Shown here piece by piece: positions 48,301-61,502 of a stretch of 64,000 nt of DNA; the first letter of the stretch is position 1, and every line of letters starts with the position of its first letter. The stretch is from assembly GCF_010389155.1 (NCBI RefSeq), contig NC_057761.1, positions 1,614,501 to 1,678,500 on the forward strand, read 5' to 3'. The position numbers and the translations under genes are program-made. The notes under the pieces were generated by a model. It was not told the origin of the DNA, ran no database searches, and saw only the letters and a program-made list of their open reading frames with translations. The DNA is from Erigeron canadensis (Eukaryota; Streptophyta; Magnoliopsida; Asterales; Asteraceae).

Positions 48301-50330
48301 CTTCTTGCTATCTTATGGTTGATGATCATCGACCATAAGTATCTGAGATATCGAAATAGAACAAGACTTAACTATTGAATATAGAACATGCATGGTGGCA
48401 TACCTTTTGGGTATATATATATATATGATGATATATATATATATATATGATGATATATGATATGATAATATGAATCAATCATATGATGATATATGATTAA
48501 AGTAAAACAAAACGGTATGCATAGACTTGGTCTGCAAGTTAAAAAATAAAAAAGTCAAAAGCCTCCAACAGTCCAACCAACCTTGACCGAGCTCCCAAAA
48601 GAAACACCTCAACTTAAGGGTATCAAAAGTGGTACAATTTTATTAAAAAATTTAAAGATTGACTTTTAAGTTTTAATATATATAGAAAATACCAAATATC
48701 AAGCATGTTAGGCCTATGCCTATATCATCCCTGCCACCAGTACCACATGTCCACATCACCCGAAACATGGCAAGAACATCCCTGCCTATAACCCTTTCTT
48801 CGCCCCATATTAAATTTTTTTTTTAACTGTATGCCCCGCTCCCCATGGACCACTTTTGCTTATAGGTGGCAATTTGGGTGGGCGGGTCGGATTTGGTAAT
48901 CGGGTCAAAACAGGTTTGGGTCATATCGGGTCGTTATAAATTCATATTATTTTTACAAATGGCAAAAAATTGAACTTAAGTAGTAATAAATTCGTGTGGT
49001 AAAATACTTTTATAACCAAATAATCTAATATTGGCTAGTATTGAATTCAGGCTCTAATACGCGATAAGTGTTAACTTAATAAAAACTGTTACGCACGTCC
49101 TGTGTGTCGCCCCGTAGAAGTGCCTCCTCTTCTGACACCATATGCCTTTAGTGTCTTCATGGATCCACGGGTCAATCAGAAAATGAATAAGGCTATGAGG
49201 AGTAAGGCTTCATCTTAAAGCCCTTCATAGAGGCATCTCATGCCATGTGGTATCTTAATCATCATGAGGCTTTCCTTGTTTACTTGAAGAAAAAGCCTTC
49301 AAAAATAGAAGTCATCCAATTTTATAGAATCAAATAAAATGGGCCCCTACTTAACCCCACCATCTCTGCAATCAATAAAGCTTCCATCCCTTTTTCCATA
49401 TCATAAATCTTCAAACCTAAACAAGTGTACAACTTGTAATGAATGGTGTACAGTTATTGAATGGGTTATCTGAATGGGTTATCTTTCTGGATATAGTAAG
49501 TTTTAATCTGGAATAAAGAATTGCCTTTTTGATAAAAACAAAAGTTATTGGGTCACGCCTCCTTTACTCCTCCAGATTTCACGCCTTTTTCACCCGTCTC
49601 ATTTCTCACGCCTTAGCTGTTTCTCTCTCTAGAACGCCCCTCAGGGCAATGTACGAGGCGTCCCGGGGCGTTTTCGAGCATTAAAAGTGAGATATGGTGC
49701 CTTGCTCCATTCAGTCTAAAACTACCATCTGGAGTAACACCTGCAATGTTCTTGTGGACCGAAAAATTGTATGTTAAAAGACATGTTTTAACTATGAAAG
49801 CTCAGGTCCCGTATGCATTTCTAGTGAGAGGCAAAAATGAAATACAAATTTTGAGTGAAAATTTAAATTTGGTTTGGTTGTTTAGAGAAAAAAAAAAAAA
49901 GAATTAAGTTATGAATTAACCATAACTATTGGGTTGTATCTGGGTTGGTAATATGGATGGTCTATGAATTTGTAGTGATGACTTCTTACCGACAAAACCC
50001 ACTAAATTTAAACGTTAGAGCATTGCTTATGCTTGCAAGATGTCTAACAACGGAGGATGTCATTAAACAAACATTTATTAGATTAAAAATAAAATAGTAA
50101 ATCTAACTTAAATTGTTTTGACGGACAATAAATTGAAAAGTTGAAAACACCAAACTTTTCTTGATGCTCCGAAGCTTACCATTCAATTTTCTTGATGACC
50201 GTCTTTAGCCTGTAACATACATCTCTTATACAGTTTTGGTAAGTTCGTTACATAACATAGACCCCTGATTAGATCAATACATAACATAGACATCATAATT
50301 CATTACATCCACGTCTAATTATCCCTATAA
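48301..50330. other. intergenic between A3 and the B2 3' flank, no gene
   Basis: Contains an (AT)n/GATGAT tract at about 48413-48500, a CGGGT-rich patch near 48875-48935 like that at the window start, and a GC-rich imperfect palindrome near 49632-49672 (GAACGCCCCTCAGGG facing CGTCCCGGGGCGTTTTC). From about 49975 it aligns with 11770-12040. No coding motif. Confidence 0.5.
48413..48450. repeat. (AT)n microsatellite
   Basis: Two AT runs separated by GATG, about 110 bp upstream of the A3 start codon, within the likely promoter; length polymorphism is likely. Confidence 0.85.
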
Positions 50331-50494
50331 AAAACAACAAAAATTCTTCAGTGACTTCGGGCTTCAAAACCACATAACAGAAGGTTGAATATACAACCAA
50401 AAATGAGTGAATAAAAGCACAGCACGTTCGTTTGGAAAAGCAACCCCCGATATCAAAAGCACAAGGTCCTTTAGCAACCTGGCTTTATCGTCTT
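50331..50494. repeat. type-B CRK 3' flank copy (partly deleted)
   Basis: Shares GACTTCGGGCTTCAAAACC, GCACGTTCGTTTGGAAAAGC and CCTGGCTTTATCGTC with 12041-12343 and 7717-8005 but lacks about 60 bp in the middle (between GAATAAAAGCACA and GCACGTTCG). Confidence 0.75.
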
Positions 50495-50717
50495 GTTCAT
50501 TCATTTAACCATCTTGCTTGAGTTCGACATGGATAGCTAGAGATGGACTAACTTTTCAGGGATTATAAATACATGTGACATGCGATGTGGACCAATCAAT
50601 TAAGAGAGAAAGAAGAAAGAGAAAAAATGTCTTGATTTGATTGGTGGAAGATTTATTTGGAAACCTCTGTTTGTAATCAGCTTGTGAACCTATTCTCTTC
50701 AGGAATTTCATTACCAA

Positions 50718-53700
50718 CTAAGGTTTCCTCGGGTATGAACGGTTGCGTGAAACTGTAGCAACCGAAGAATCCAGTAACGTTTGAGTTATGTTGAGTTCCA
50801 TTGTTTCCTCGTCTATAAATGGTGGAACAGAGGGGACAGGTAACGCTTCATCATCCTTTGTTAACATTCTTAGTGCCACTGACATGGATGGTCTTAAAGA
50901 TGGAGCTTCTTGAATGCAAAGAAGTCCTATGTGTACCACTCTTTTGACATCCTTTTGGAAATTGTTGTTCGGATATTTATGCATCATTAGGTTCGGGTCA
51001 AATAATTTCTCCACTGTCCCATGCTTGAAATGCTTCCATGCCTGCTAATACAAAAATAAATGTTATAATTGGCATCTTCCTGAAAAAGAACAATGAGTTT
51101 TCCTGTGCTACTTGCAGGTTATATACTTACAGTAGACACTAAGCTGTCCAAATATTCTGTAATTTTGCTGCTGTTGTTTTCCATTCCCGAGACAACCTCA
51201 AGAACTAACACACCAAAGCTATAGACATCGGCCTTTTCTGTTAAATGACCATGGGCTAGGTACTCTGGAGCTATATACCCACTGGTGAGATTAAAAAAGT
51301 TAGAAAAGTATTCGCATTCTGTATCTGTGTGTTCATTTACATCTAAATGATATCCCAAAGAAAAAGACAATCAACTAAGAAGTCATTAACTCAAATTAAC
51401 ACGTCTTTTACTTCTTCATCTCTTTTTACTTAGCGTGGTTTGTTTTGGCTGAAATTATTTTTAGCAAGATGGTTCATGGGACCAGAAGATTTTCACCCAT
51501 TTACCCTTTAGCATTGTTATCATTAAATATTTTATATTAGCACATTATTAAAGATTTTTCTCATTAAGGCGTGCTTTAGATTACATATTGATAAAAGGTT
51601 TACAAAATGAGACACTTACAGTGTTCCTGCAATGGCGGTGCTGATGTGACTCTTGTCATCTTGAAAAGACCTGGCCAACCCAAAATCAGCTATTTTGGGA
51701 CGAAGCCTCAAGTCTAGCAGGATATTAGAAGCTTTTATATCCCTATGAATAATTCGACTTATGGTATTTTGATGAAGGTGAATAAGGCCTTCTGCTATAC
51801 CGGTAAGAATCTCAAATCTCTTCTCCCAGCCTAATTCCATTCCTTTTATTTCATCTGCAGAAGCTCACATTTTTTATGATTACGTCACAAGGCATCAGCT
51901 TTATAAACTTGGAATCATATGAAAATATTTAAATTTACCAAAAATATAGTGGTCGAGACTCATATTGGGTAGAAATTCATATACAAGAATGCTTTCAGGT
52001 CCTGAACAGCTGCATCCCAACAGCCTGACCAGATTTTTGTGTTGAACGCTGCTGATCAAGTTAACTTCATTGTAGAAATCTACCACTCTCAACTTGTGGT
52101 TTAAGAAGAGCCTTTTCACAGCTATTTCCCGTCCATCGAAAAGAACCCCCTGAGAGATTTGAACCCGTAATTTAAGGAGTTTACTACAAAAGAACAACAT
52201 TTATGCTACCAAAAAGTTTTGATCTGTTGAGTTGACATACACAATCTTAGATGTGGCAATATAAAATCATGTAGTTATGAATTAGCTAGTTCTGGTTAAC
52301 AATCATCTCTAGAGGGTCATATATGGATTAAGTATAGAATATCTTTGAAGAATATATGGAAAGAAAAATGGGCCAAAATAGTCAAAGTCAAATGGGTAAT
52401 TCTTGATTTAAGATCATTTTAGTTGGAAAAATCACTCATGGTGTATGTTCAATTCACAGAAACAGCCTATATCATTTTAGCTGAAAAATTATGTATATTT
52501 ACTAGTGTTATTTTGTAGTTCATCATTCTGGTCAACTCAACAGACCAACCAGTACCAAAAGCAGCCGTCATAACCTGTTACCCAACCTGCCCAAAACACC
52601 GATTTTGCTAACTCTGGAAATCTGTTTTTTTAATTTTATTTTAATATATATATATAGTACTACCTTGTACACAATCCCAAATCCACCTTGTCCAATCTTA
52701 TTGGACTCATCCCAATTTCCTGTTGCTTTCTCAACGGTGGAGTATTTGAAGTTCAAGCTAATATCTGTTAGCATTGCAGATAGCTTCTCGACATCATAAG
52801 AATCTGAAACATTTAGCAACCATTATTTTGATGTAAGATATTGATAGATTATGCGCATCGCTACTAAAGTTGTAGTAAGTCCAAAAGCATGATGTTTACT
52901 TCTCATATACCTTTTCTTTTCTGCTGTATATATCTGCGTCGTCTGATATATATCACAACCATTGCTGCAACTGTGAAGACCACAGTAGCACTAATTGTCG
53001 AAACTACAATAGCAGTTATCTTCCCTAGAAAACTCGTTAATAAAACATTCTCAGGAATTTGTAAGTGAAAGACTCCATATATATTGGTTTAGTCATACTA
53101 AGGAAAGAAAAGATAGCCGATGTGAATAATTTTATAGTTGGATTCAGTATTATGATCATTACCTGTATTGCTAGAGTTGCTTGTATCCGCTATCGGGTTA
53201 AGAAAATTGGTATCAGAATACCTCATGAAACATCCAGTGTTCAATGCTCGTCCCTCTGACCACGGCAAACATTTTGTGATTGATGCAGATGCGTTCATCA
53301 AACACGTCCTACAAGATTCTGGGCTCAAAGTATTCCAACACTGGGCCAGCACATAAACTGAATCATTAGAACCAACCCTGGTCACCTCTTCCCTAGCAAA
53401 GTAGTTACTGTTTCTTAGTGCATCTGTTGCAGCATTCATAACTGCCTGCCTTGTTGAGTCTTGAAACATGGTACTTTTTCTTGATGTATTACCACAAACA
53501 ATTGTGTCATGAGGCCCCGTATACTCCTCAAAAAAATTATAAACTTGGATTCGCGTAAAACAACCATCATAGTAAAGTCGACCCCCATTTTTTGGCCAGC
53601 AAGTAGGAAGCATACCACGCGTTCCGGCGTAACAGAGTTGGCAATCTTGTACAGAGAGGTCACCATAGCATTGGGAAAGACCATACACTGTGTCGGGGCT

Positions 53701-53925
53701 GGTTCCCTCTGATACCGTTGCGTTATTTGAAGTTTGCATTTGGTTGCTAAGTCTTCCATATACTCTGATAAAGTTTAGGAGCAAATTTGTTTGAGTGTTT
53801 TCACCTTCATTACAAATCATCTTGACGGTTTGGGCTCTGGCATCCCCCTCTGATCTAGATACTAGTAATAATAGAATTACGATCGAAGCAATGAAAATTA
53901 CAAGCGTATGTATTGGTCTACCCAT
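50718..53925 (-). CDS. CRK B2: cysteine-rich receptor-like protein kinase, intact
   Basis: Exons: 53925-53163, 53024-52911, 52803-52664, 52149-51939, 51854-51620, 51281-51131, 51041-50718. GT-AG throughout, frame open, 1938 nt, 645 aa, exon sizes identical to B1. Signal peptide [23 protein letters not shown]26 motifs are [13 protein letters not shown] and [13 protein letters not shown]. One membrane span. Kinase has [31 protein letters not shown] and [13 protein letters not shown]. It is the closest relative of B1, with long stretches of the kinase exons nearly identical, and introns also align. Intron 3 is 514 bp, giving the pre-insertion state of B1 intron 3. It is the most compact gene of the cluster. 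Confidence 0.94.
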
Positions 53926-54243
53926 CTTCTATTGCAGAAACTGTTCAGAACCAGAATTACATATGATGTTTAATAGTTACAAAAAAAAGGATATCAAAAT
54001 AGGTTGATCATACTAAACAAAGTAAACAGAAACAAATTATTGATTATAGAACTATGTGTGGTTTGGAGGAATACAAGATAAAATGGGTTGGAAATTTTCA
54101 AGTCTTATTTTCAGACTTGAAATAGTCCGGTCTAGATTAATATAGCAGGTTTTTAATGTGGTAAGGAAATACAAGAGAAAATGGCCGGGTTAGAAATTTC
54201 AAAGTCTCTAAAGACTTTGGGCTGGATGATTTTCCACGACTAA
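53926..54243 (-). promoter_or_regulatory. B2 upstream region, single-copy version of the B1 promoter
   Basis: Aligns with 18596-19040 but carries the AGGTTGATCATACTAAAC segment once (about 53999), where B1 has it twice. Homology stops at about 54243, the right edge of the duplication. No TATA box assigned. Confidence 0.55.
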
Positions 54244-55229
54244 ACCAAATTTATCAATCTACTATATTATTGTACCTATCAATTGTACCCAATCAACTAG
54301 AACAATGTACTCCTAAACATAGATACATCTAAATCATTCATCATCATGAACAAAACAATAGATAAGAGCACAAGTACTCAAACCATTAAGATCTCGACAA
54401 AACGTTTAACAATCAACTAGAATTCAAAAGATTATGCAACCATTATTTAATTGTATTACTCCATCTCAATAGATATGATAAAAAGACTTACCTACTCATG
54501 GCAAGATAAATAAAACTAACAATAGTAATATAGTCTTTCAACTAAGCAACTAAGAATATTAAAATAGAAAAGAGAATCGGACGAATGATGCGGCTGTGGA
54601 GTTTATGCTGCTGCTGCTCGAACCAAAAATCCTTGCGGCTCCACTTTCTGCCTAACGTACGCACCACACCAACCGACCTCTAAACTCTTACGAATTAAAT
54701 TATATATATATATATGGTAATTGTTCATTTGAATCCTTAATTTTTCATGAATCCCAAGGACCAAATCCTAGCCATTTGATCATCTCAATCAATAGCTAGG
54801 ATTGAAACTTATGCCTTAATTAAAAAAAAACACGGAGATGCATATATGTAAATTTGCTTAACAAATTTTGTTCTCCTTTCCCTCTCTTCTCCTCCTTGGA
54901 CGGTGACCACCACCACCACCATATCCGACCGCCGCCGCCACCACCATATTCGACCGCCGCCACCACCACCACAATCTGGATCTTCATCTCAAACACTAGC
55001 AACAACAACAACAAGTGGAAGATGATGTTTAAGATGTTATTAGAGTGATATTTTATGTAGTTTATGTTTTTTATTTAAAAAATAGCTAAACAAACCATTT
55101 TTTCCATGATTTGTAGTTTTTTTCTCTTATTTTTGTTTTTTATATGATAAGAAGTTGTATTTTTGGTTGTTGTTTAAAATTTTTATAATGAGTTTTGCTC
55201 ACAAAGTGTTTGATGAAATGTCTATGCCA
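54244..55229. other. intergenic, no gene seen
   Basis: Contains an (AT)n tract near 54703-54716 and a CCACCACC/CCGCCGCC trinucleotide-rich tract (54905-54980) giving a short low-complexity frame (His/Pro-rich) that has no family and is probably not a gene. The text near 54755-54800 resembles a MITE end. Confidence 0.45.
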
Positions 55230-56975
55230 AAATATATGTACTAAATCAAATTTGATTATATACGTATTTACTGATTGTACAGCCAATCATACTTAATTGT
55301 ACATTATTCTAAATTTTGAATTTGTTAAATTTGTGTTTTGTAACTTTGTTTGTGCAATCAATATTGATTATATATTGAGTTTTTAGTTACCTGTGTGTTT
55401 GTGACTATATGTCTATAATCAAATTTGATTATGTGTTGATATTTTAGTGATTTCTATTTTTGCAACTTAATGTCTATAATCAAATTTGATTATTATAAAG
55501 ATTTTAGAGATTTTGATTTTGTAACTTTGTTTGTACAATCAAATTTGATTTTGTATTGAGTTTATAATTACTTGTGTGTTTGTGACTATATGCCTACAAT
55601 CAGATTGGATTATGTATTTATGTGTTGATATATTTAGTGATTTCAGCTTTTACAACTTTATGTATAGAATCAAAGTTGATTATGTATAAAGAATTTAGAC
55701 AAAACAAATGAGTTCCATATCAAAAAACTATTCAAAATCAAATTTGATTTTATGCATATGGTGTCAAACTTATACAAAATCAAATTTGATTTTGTGCACA
55801 CATTGAGACAAAACAAATGAGTAAAAATCACTAATGATACACATTGAGACAAAACAAATGAGTTTCATACCAAGAAACATACACAAAATCAAATTTGATT
55901 TTACCCATACGGTTTCAAAAACCTATACAAAATCATATTTGATTATGTACAAAATCATAGATTTTGTGTAACACATTGAGTCAAACCAAATGTCTTCCAT
56001 ATAAAAAAATTTATTCAAAATCATTTTTGATTTTACTCATAAAGTATGCAAACCTATTCAAAATCAACTATTCAAAATCAAAAATGATTTTACGCATACA
56101 TTGGGGAAAACCTATACAAAATCATATATGATTTTTTATAGCACATTGAGACAAAACCAAATGAAAGAAAACCATTTAAAATCAAAAAATGATTTTAAGA
56201 ATATAGTGTGAAAAAGCTATACAAAATCATATATGATTTTATTCTTACATCTAGACAAAAAAAAAAGTGAGTTCGATATCTATAAGCCTATTCAAAATCA
56301 TACATGATTTAATATCAAATCACATTTGATTGAGTATTGCATAAGGTGTTTGATGAAATGTCTAAATCAATGTTTGATAATATGATTTAATCAATTTTAT
56401 GATTCTGAATTAAATTTTTTGGTGTATAGGTTTGTAGATATAAACTCCATTTCTTTTGTGGAAATGTATGAGTTACATCAAATTCGATTTCTTATCTGTT
56501 ATTGTTTACTTTTATGTTCATCATCATATTTGATTATGTATAGAGATTATAGAGATTTCTGTTTTTCAAACTGTATGTGTAAAATCATATTTGATTTGTA
56601 TATAGATTTTATAAATTTGTGTTTTGTAACTTTGTTTTGTACAATAAAGTTTGATTTTGTATTGAAGTTTTAGTTACTTGTGTTCTTATACCTAGAATCA
56701 TATTTGATTTTACTCTTAAAGTGTGAAAATCCTATATATAATGAACTATTCAAAATCAAAAATGATTTTAGGCATACATTGTGAAAAACCTATTCAAAAT
56801 CAACTATTCAAAATCAAAAATGATTTTACGCATACATTGTGAAAAACCTATTCAAAATCAACTATTCAAAATCAAAAATGATTTTACGCATACATTGAGG
56901 AAAACCTATATAAAATCATATATGATTTTTTATAACACATTGAGACAAAACCAAATGAGTTCCATACAAAGAAAC
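55230..56975. repeat. array of AATCA-N4-TGATT palindromes
   Basis: About two dozen short palindromes of the form AATCANNNNTGATT are spaced roughly 40-70 bp apart. Variants include AATCAAATTTGATT, AATCATATATGATT, AATCAAAAATGATT and AATCATATTTGATT. Unit text between them is recognisable: ACACATTGAGACAAAACAAA and TGAGTTCCATA in one orientation, and TTGTAACTTTGTTTGTACAA in the other. Orientation changes near 55690 and again near 56340, so the array has an inverted layout. The 58-bp unit starting AACTATTCAAAATC repeats head to tail at about 56742-56890. It resumes at 61503-61921 after an insertion. No protein coding. Confidence 0.85.
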
Positions 56976-59900
56976 TGTAACACCCCAACTAAGGCGGAAC
57001 AATGAGATGTACAGAAAGTCGAGTATTCAAAACAAAGGATTATAAATAACATTCACCATAGTTTTATTTGATAAAAGAATTTACAAATGTACAAGCATGT
57101 GAACCAATTTTCAAGTACAAACGTGTCCACCGTACTTGAGTATTAAGTTCACGAAACAAATAATAAGCACATGGAGTAATATACTACAATGATCAAGGCG
57201 GATTCCATTGCCTATCACAAGGTTTGATCTTTGACTCCAAAGGGCAATGCAAATATTCATGAAGCATATAAATCCTCAATGCTTAAGCTTATTTCCTGAA
57301 AAGCATGAAGAAAAAGTGTCAACTACGAAAACGTAGTTGGTGAGTGCATAGGTTTTTATATAAATCTTGGTACATCACCGTTTTAATACTTAGAAAAACT
57401 GATTACTATTACATTTCAAAATATCCAAACCATATGATCGGCAAAATTTTTATATCGTGTTATCAAGTTTCCAAATACCATAATGTCATATCAAGACTTG
57501 GAGAATCTATGGTAAAATTTCAGGTTCTCATTTGTCAAATCTTCATGAGAGAAAAAGTATATAAATCGATTAGTCGTATATCATACCAAAAATCATTCGA
57601 TTACCAAAAATCATTTCAATATCTCCAATATTAATATCAATTTCACTTAGCCACAAGGGCGTAATTCAATATCAAATTTCATTTAGCCATAAGGGCATAA
57701 TTAACATAATTTTGATGAGTAAATGCTTGAGCCACTACTACTACCATTTTTTCAAAGTCCAAAAATAAATAAATTTTGCACAAGCTGTCAATCAAGTGCC
57801 GTAATAATAATAATATAAAAGGGTCGTGCCATGGAGACGACCTAAGTAAGGTAGCTAGAACACCCGTGGTCGGACTGGAAGTGGAAGTTGTCACAAAGGC
57901 AACCAACCTTCCACCGTTACACTAATGGGTGGGTAGACGAAACCTAGTTGCGCAACTAACTAACTACAGGACTCCATAATCGGAGTAAATAGTAGTGAAC
58001 CGAAGAAAGCGGTCTGACAGAACTCAAGCTCATCATATAAATCATTTATCATAATGAACATACGAAACAATTCCATTTCATAATCATAATATCAAGAATC
58101 ATTTCATATATATGTAATAATAAAAGCAATTTAGCTTATATATCATGCTTTTCACCCCGATAGTTAAAACACATAAAATAGTTTGAAAGGGGGCTATGAC
58201 TCACCTTCATATGCCGCATATTATATTCACTTATCCCAAAATGGGTACTTCCCATCAATCGCTCCATCATACATCCGTCACGTTTCTCAATCACATTTGA
58301 AAGCCAAGACTATCCCTACGATAGGACTAATACACGTAAGTTCCTATCTTAAGCCATCACTTAGAAATGCCACTTTCATTATGTTGCTATCAATTGTGGA
58401 ATCCAAGTATATTGCCAACATTCACATTGTTTTGGTTGTAGCGATTGATGGTGTAAAAGGTTACTTTAATGACATGCGTAGTTATAAGTTGTTAGATTTT
58501 TGGTAACTTGGTTTCATTTGTGGTTTCACTTGGCATCTTAGGTCATCATGTAGAAATATCTTATTAAGTTATGTTATCCTTATTCATCATTTGTTGTGTA
58601 ACCGATTTTAGCGTGAATTAACATTTGTGATATCAATATATAGCTTGGTTAACATAATTACTTATGTCAATCTCACTTAATTATCTTTGTTTTATTTTGA
58701 TTACACTTATCTCATGAAATTCGTTTAAGTGTTATAGGCCATTATCAATTGGGCCTTAGGTGTCATGGGCTTTTAAATGTTTTGGGCTTACATTAGTTAT
58801 TGGGCTTTACCTTATTTGGGTTAGGTGCATGATGGGTCATAGTGGTTATTGGGCTATGAGGCTTATTGGGCCAAGTGGGCCTACTGATTTGTGTTCCTTA
58901 TGGGTTCATTATTTGGGCCGGGTTAGCTCATTATGGTTCTTAGTTCATTACATAGCCCATTATGCCATTTATAAGATTACTTACAAATTTTCTGTTTTAT
59001 ACTTTATTTTTAAGAAATGTTAGCTACTATTTTGGGGTCAAGACGAATTATTTGTACCTTCATGATTTTTACACAGTGACTTATATGTATCTAGTATTTT
59101 TGTGAATTTTTGGTGAATTTTTAGATGATGTTTGGTGTCCGTAAAAATTATCCAAACACAAACTGTCCCGAATGGGCACTGCTTGCGACATCAGAAGTTT
59201 TATAACAGTTCTTGATGTTCTGATTGTTAGAAAAATCCCATGATTTTATTTTAAGTTTACAACACATTGAAATTACTTTCCACCAAGTATGGCTTCCTGG
59301 AACTTTATGGATTAGGAGATAAAAATTGTTAAAGTTTATAAAATATTCATACAAAATTACAGTTTTGACCAGTTTCAGTAGAAACATCATATATTTTGTT
59401 TGGTTCAGTATTTTTGAGTAATTCCAGTTGGAGGTTAATCTTAACTCATTTGTCTACAACTTTTATTTTGATAGTCTTTCTTGAAAATGCCCTCACATGC
59501 CCAGTTTTCCCGTTCAAAAACAGAAGATGGATTCTGTCAGCTTACTTTGTTGCCCAATGCATGCCTTTACTTTATGGCTTCACCCAATACTTATTTTGGC
59601 AAACCCAATACATTTTGTTCATCCTAATTCATCTCTTCATCTTTCATTAGTGTTTTCTCCAGATTTTATTTCATATTTTATGGACAAATCATGTGATGAA
59701 GGTGATGAATTTATATTTGTGTTCTTGTGATTTCGGTTAGTGACTTTTATGCATTGTTTGGTCTTGAATTCTTATAAAATCCTTATTTCTTGTACTAACT
59801 TCATAAATCCCAGATTATTAACATGTATTTTAACGTCAAAATATATATGAAATCATCAATTAAAGACCCATCTCAAATCAAATCAACTTAAACTAGTGCA

Positions 59901-61497
59901 AATCCAAGCATGCATGTAATCATCTCATCATTTTAACAACAAATCTTTATCCAACTTCAATTCAACAACTTAAAAACATATTTTTATTAAAAACTCCAGA
60001 AATATATTCATCAAGATATATAAAAATATGACCATATTTCAAAGGAAAAATTACTTTAAAAGTTATTTAATCTATAACAACACTTTTGGGTCTTAAACTT
60101 GTTGAATCCTTGAATCTTTTCTCTAGATCTTGACATGCAATAGCATGAAAGAAAAGATTCTATCAACTTGCCCTCATCAAGTGTATATTCAAAAGAAAAC
60201 TTGAAGATTCATAAAGAAAACATGAGTTTTTGATAAAACCTTTAAGCATAAACATAAACAAGATTTAATCTAGTGAAAGGAGGGAAGATTATACCCTTGA
60301 AGAATCACTTTTTGAAGATGGTAATAGGCAGATTTTTGTGACCTATATAGCCTCCAACAATCCTTATTCAAGCCCTAATACAACCCTTAAACTATGCTTG
60401 AATCAACCCTTTATTAATCTAGCCTAAACCCTTATTATCAGTATAAGTTTATGTTGAATTTTTGCCTTGTTCTTGCCCCCTTGATGGCTGCCGATTTTGA
60501 GAGAGAAAGGAAGAGAATGGAAGAGTTTTTCTTGGGAGGAAATGATGTATGTGAAGTGTGTGTGAAAGGTGGAAGTTCCAAGACAAAGAGTGTGCATGTA
60601 TATTTCAAAATGGGTGATGTATGTGTGTGTGATGGGGGGGGGGGGGGACGGCCAAAGGGTAATGAAGGGGGTTTTTCTATATTTTTTTTTGTTTAATGTA
60701 ATGTAAGAGTGTAGGAGTATAAATATATAAGTTGTATATATATATATATGTTTATTTTATAAGTGTAATGTTAGTTAAATGTAAGAAAATAGTTGTTTTA
60801 GTTAGGAATATATAAATGTATGTATAAGTCATGTATATATACAAGTATGGATATATTTTTATATTTTTAGTTGGTTACATAAGCCATTGGTTGTAAACTT
60901 GTATTTATTTTTAAGCATATATACTTACTTATTAAGGTTTCAACGCTTTTACGTACATATGAATTCCAATTATATTTTTAGTTGGAAATTTTATTTATCA
61001 TGATCATATTTACTTGATTTGGTTTAGTTTTTGATTTGTTGGATATTTCATAGGAATTTTAATTGTTATTTCAACTTGTGAGACTCGCTTTATTAATTAT
61101 AACTTGATTTGAACATTAAGGTTTTTGTTCGATCTTATTTTATTAAATTAAATTTAGAATTAATCAATAGCTTTAGATTACTAATTTAAGGGCATTATCC
61201 ACTAACTTCAAGTATAAATATGGCTTGAGGGAACATAGACAACCTAACTAGCACGTATATAATATTAAGAAGTAGGGTTGTTACAATAAGATCGTAATTA
61301 TTTCTTCACTTTAAGATTGTCTCATGTTTTGGCATTTCTAAGATAACTAGCTATCATTGGGCATTCCCTTGAACTAGAGAGAAGGTATCACTATGGCTTA
61401 ATGTCTAGAAGACAAATTTTCTCAATAAACCTCTAGAGATAGATACCTAGATAAAATATAAGTAAGTTGTCCTAGTCGGAAATTGAGGGTTGTTATA
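56976..61497 (-). mobile_element. solo-LTR-like insertion in the palindrome array
   Basis: Flanked by 5-bp direct repeats GAAAC (56971-56975 and 61498-61502). Removing it restores the array unit (TCCATACAAAGAAAC joined to CCATTTAAAATC). Ends are TGTAACACCCC on the plus strand and, from the other side, TATAACAACCCTCAATTTCC, i.e. a minus-strand LTR with TG changed to TA at its start. No gag or polymerase motif was found over 4.5 kb, so a long solo LTR of gypsy Tekay/Del type is the best guess. GGGTTGTTACA at about 61274-61284 is a second end-like motif inside, possibly a nested piece. A poly-G run lies at about 60634-60648 and an (AT)n run near 60731. Confidence 0.65.
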
Positions 61498-61502
61498 GAA
61501 AC

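Noticed and set aside
54854..55048. 64-codon plus-strand frame rich in His, Pro and Asn
   Set aside because: Trinucleotide-repeat low complexity, with no homologue pattern or gene context.
55230..56975. CRISPR-like array
   Set aside because: Plant DNA; units are palindromic, variable and lack unique equal-length spacers.
60451..60696. 81-codon frame with a Gly-rich tail from a poly-G run
   Set aside because: Lies inside the LTR-like insertion and includes a homopolymer run; no family signal.
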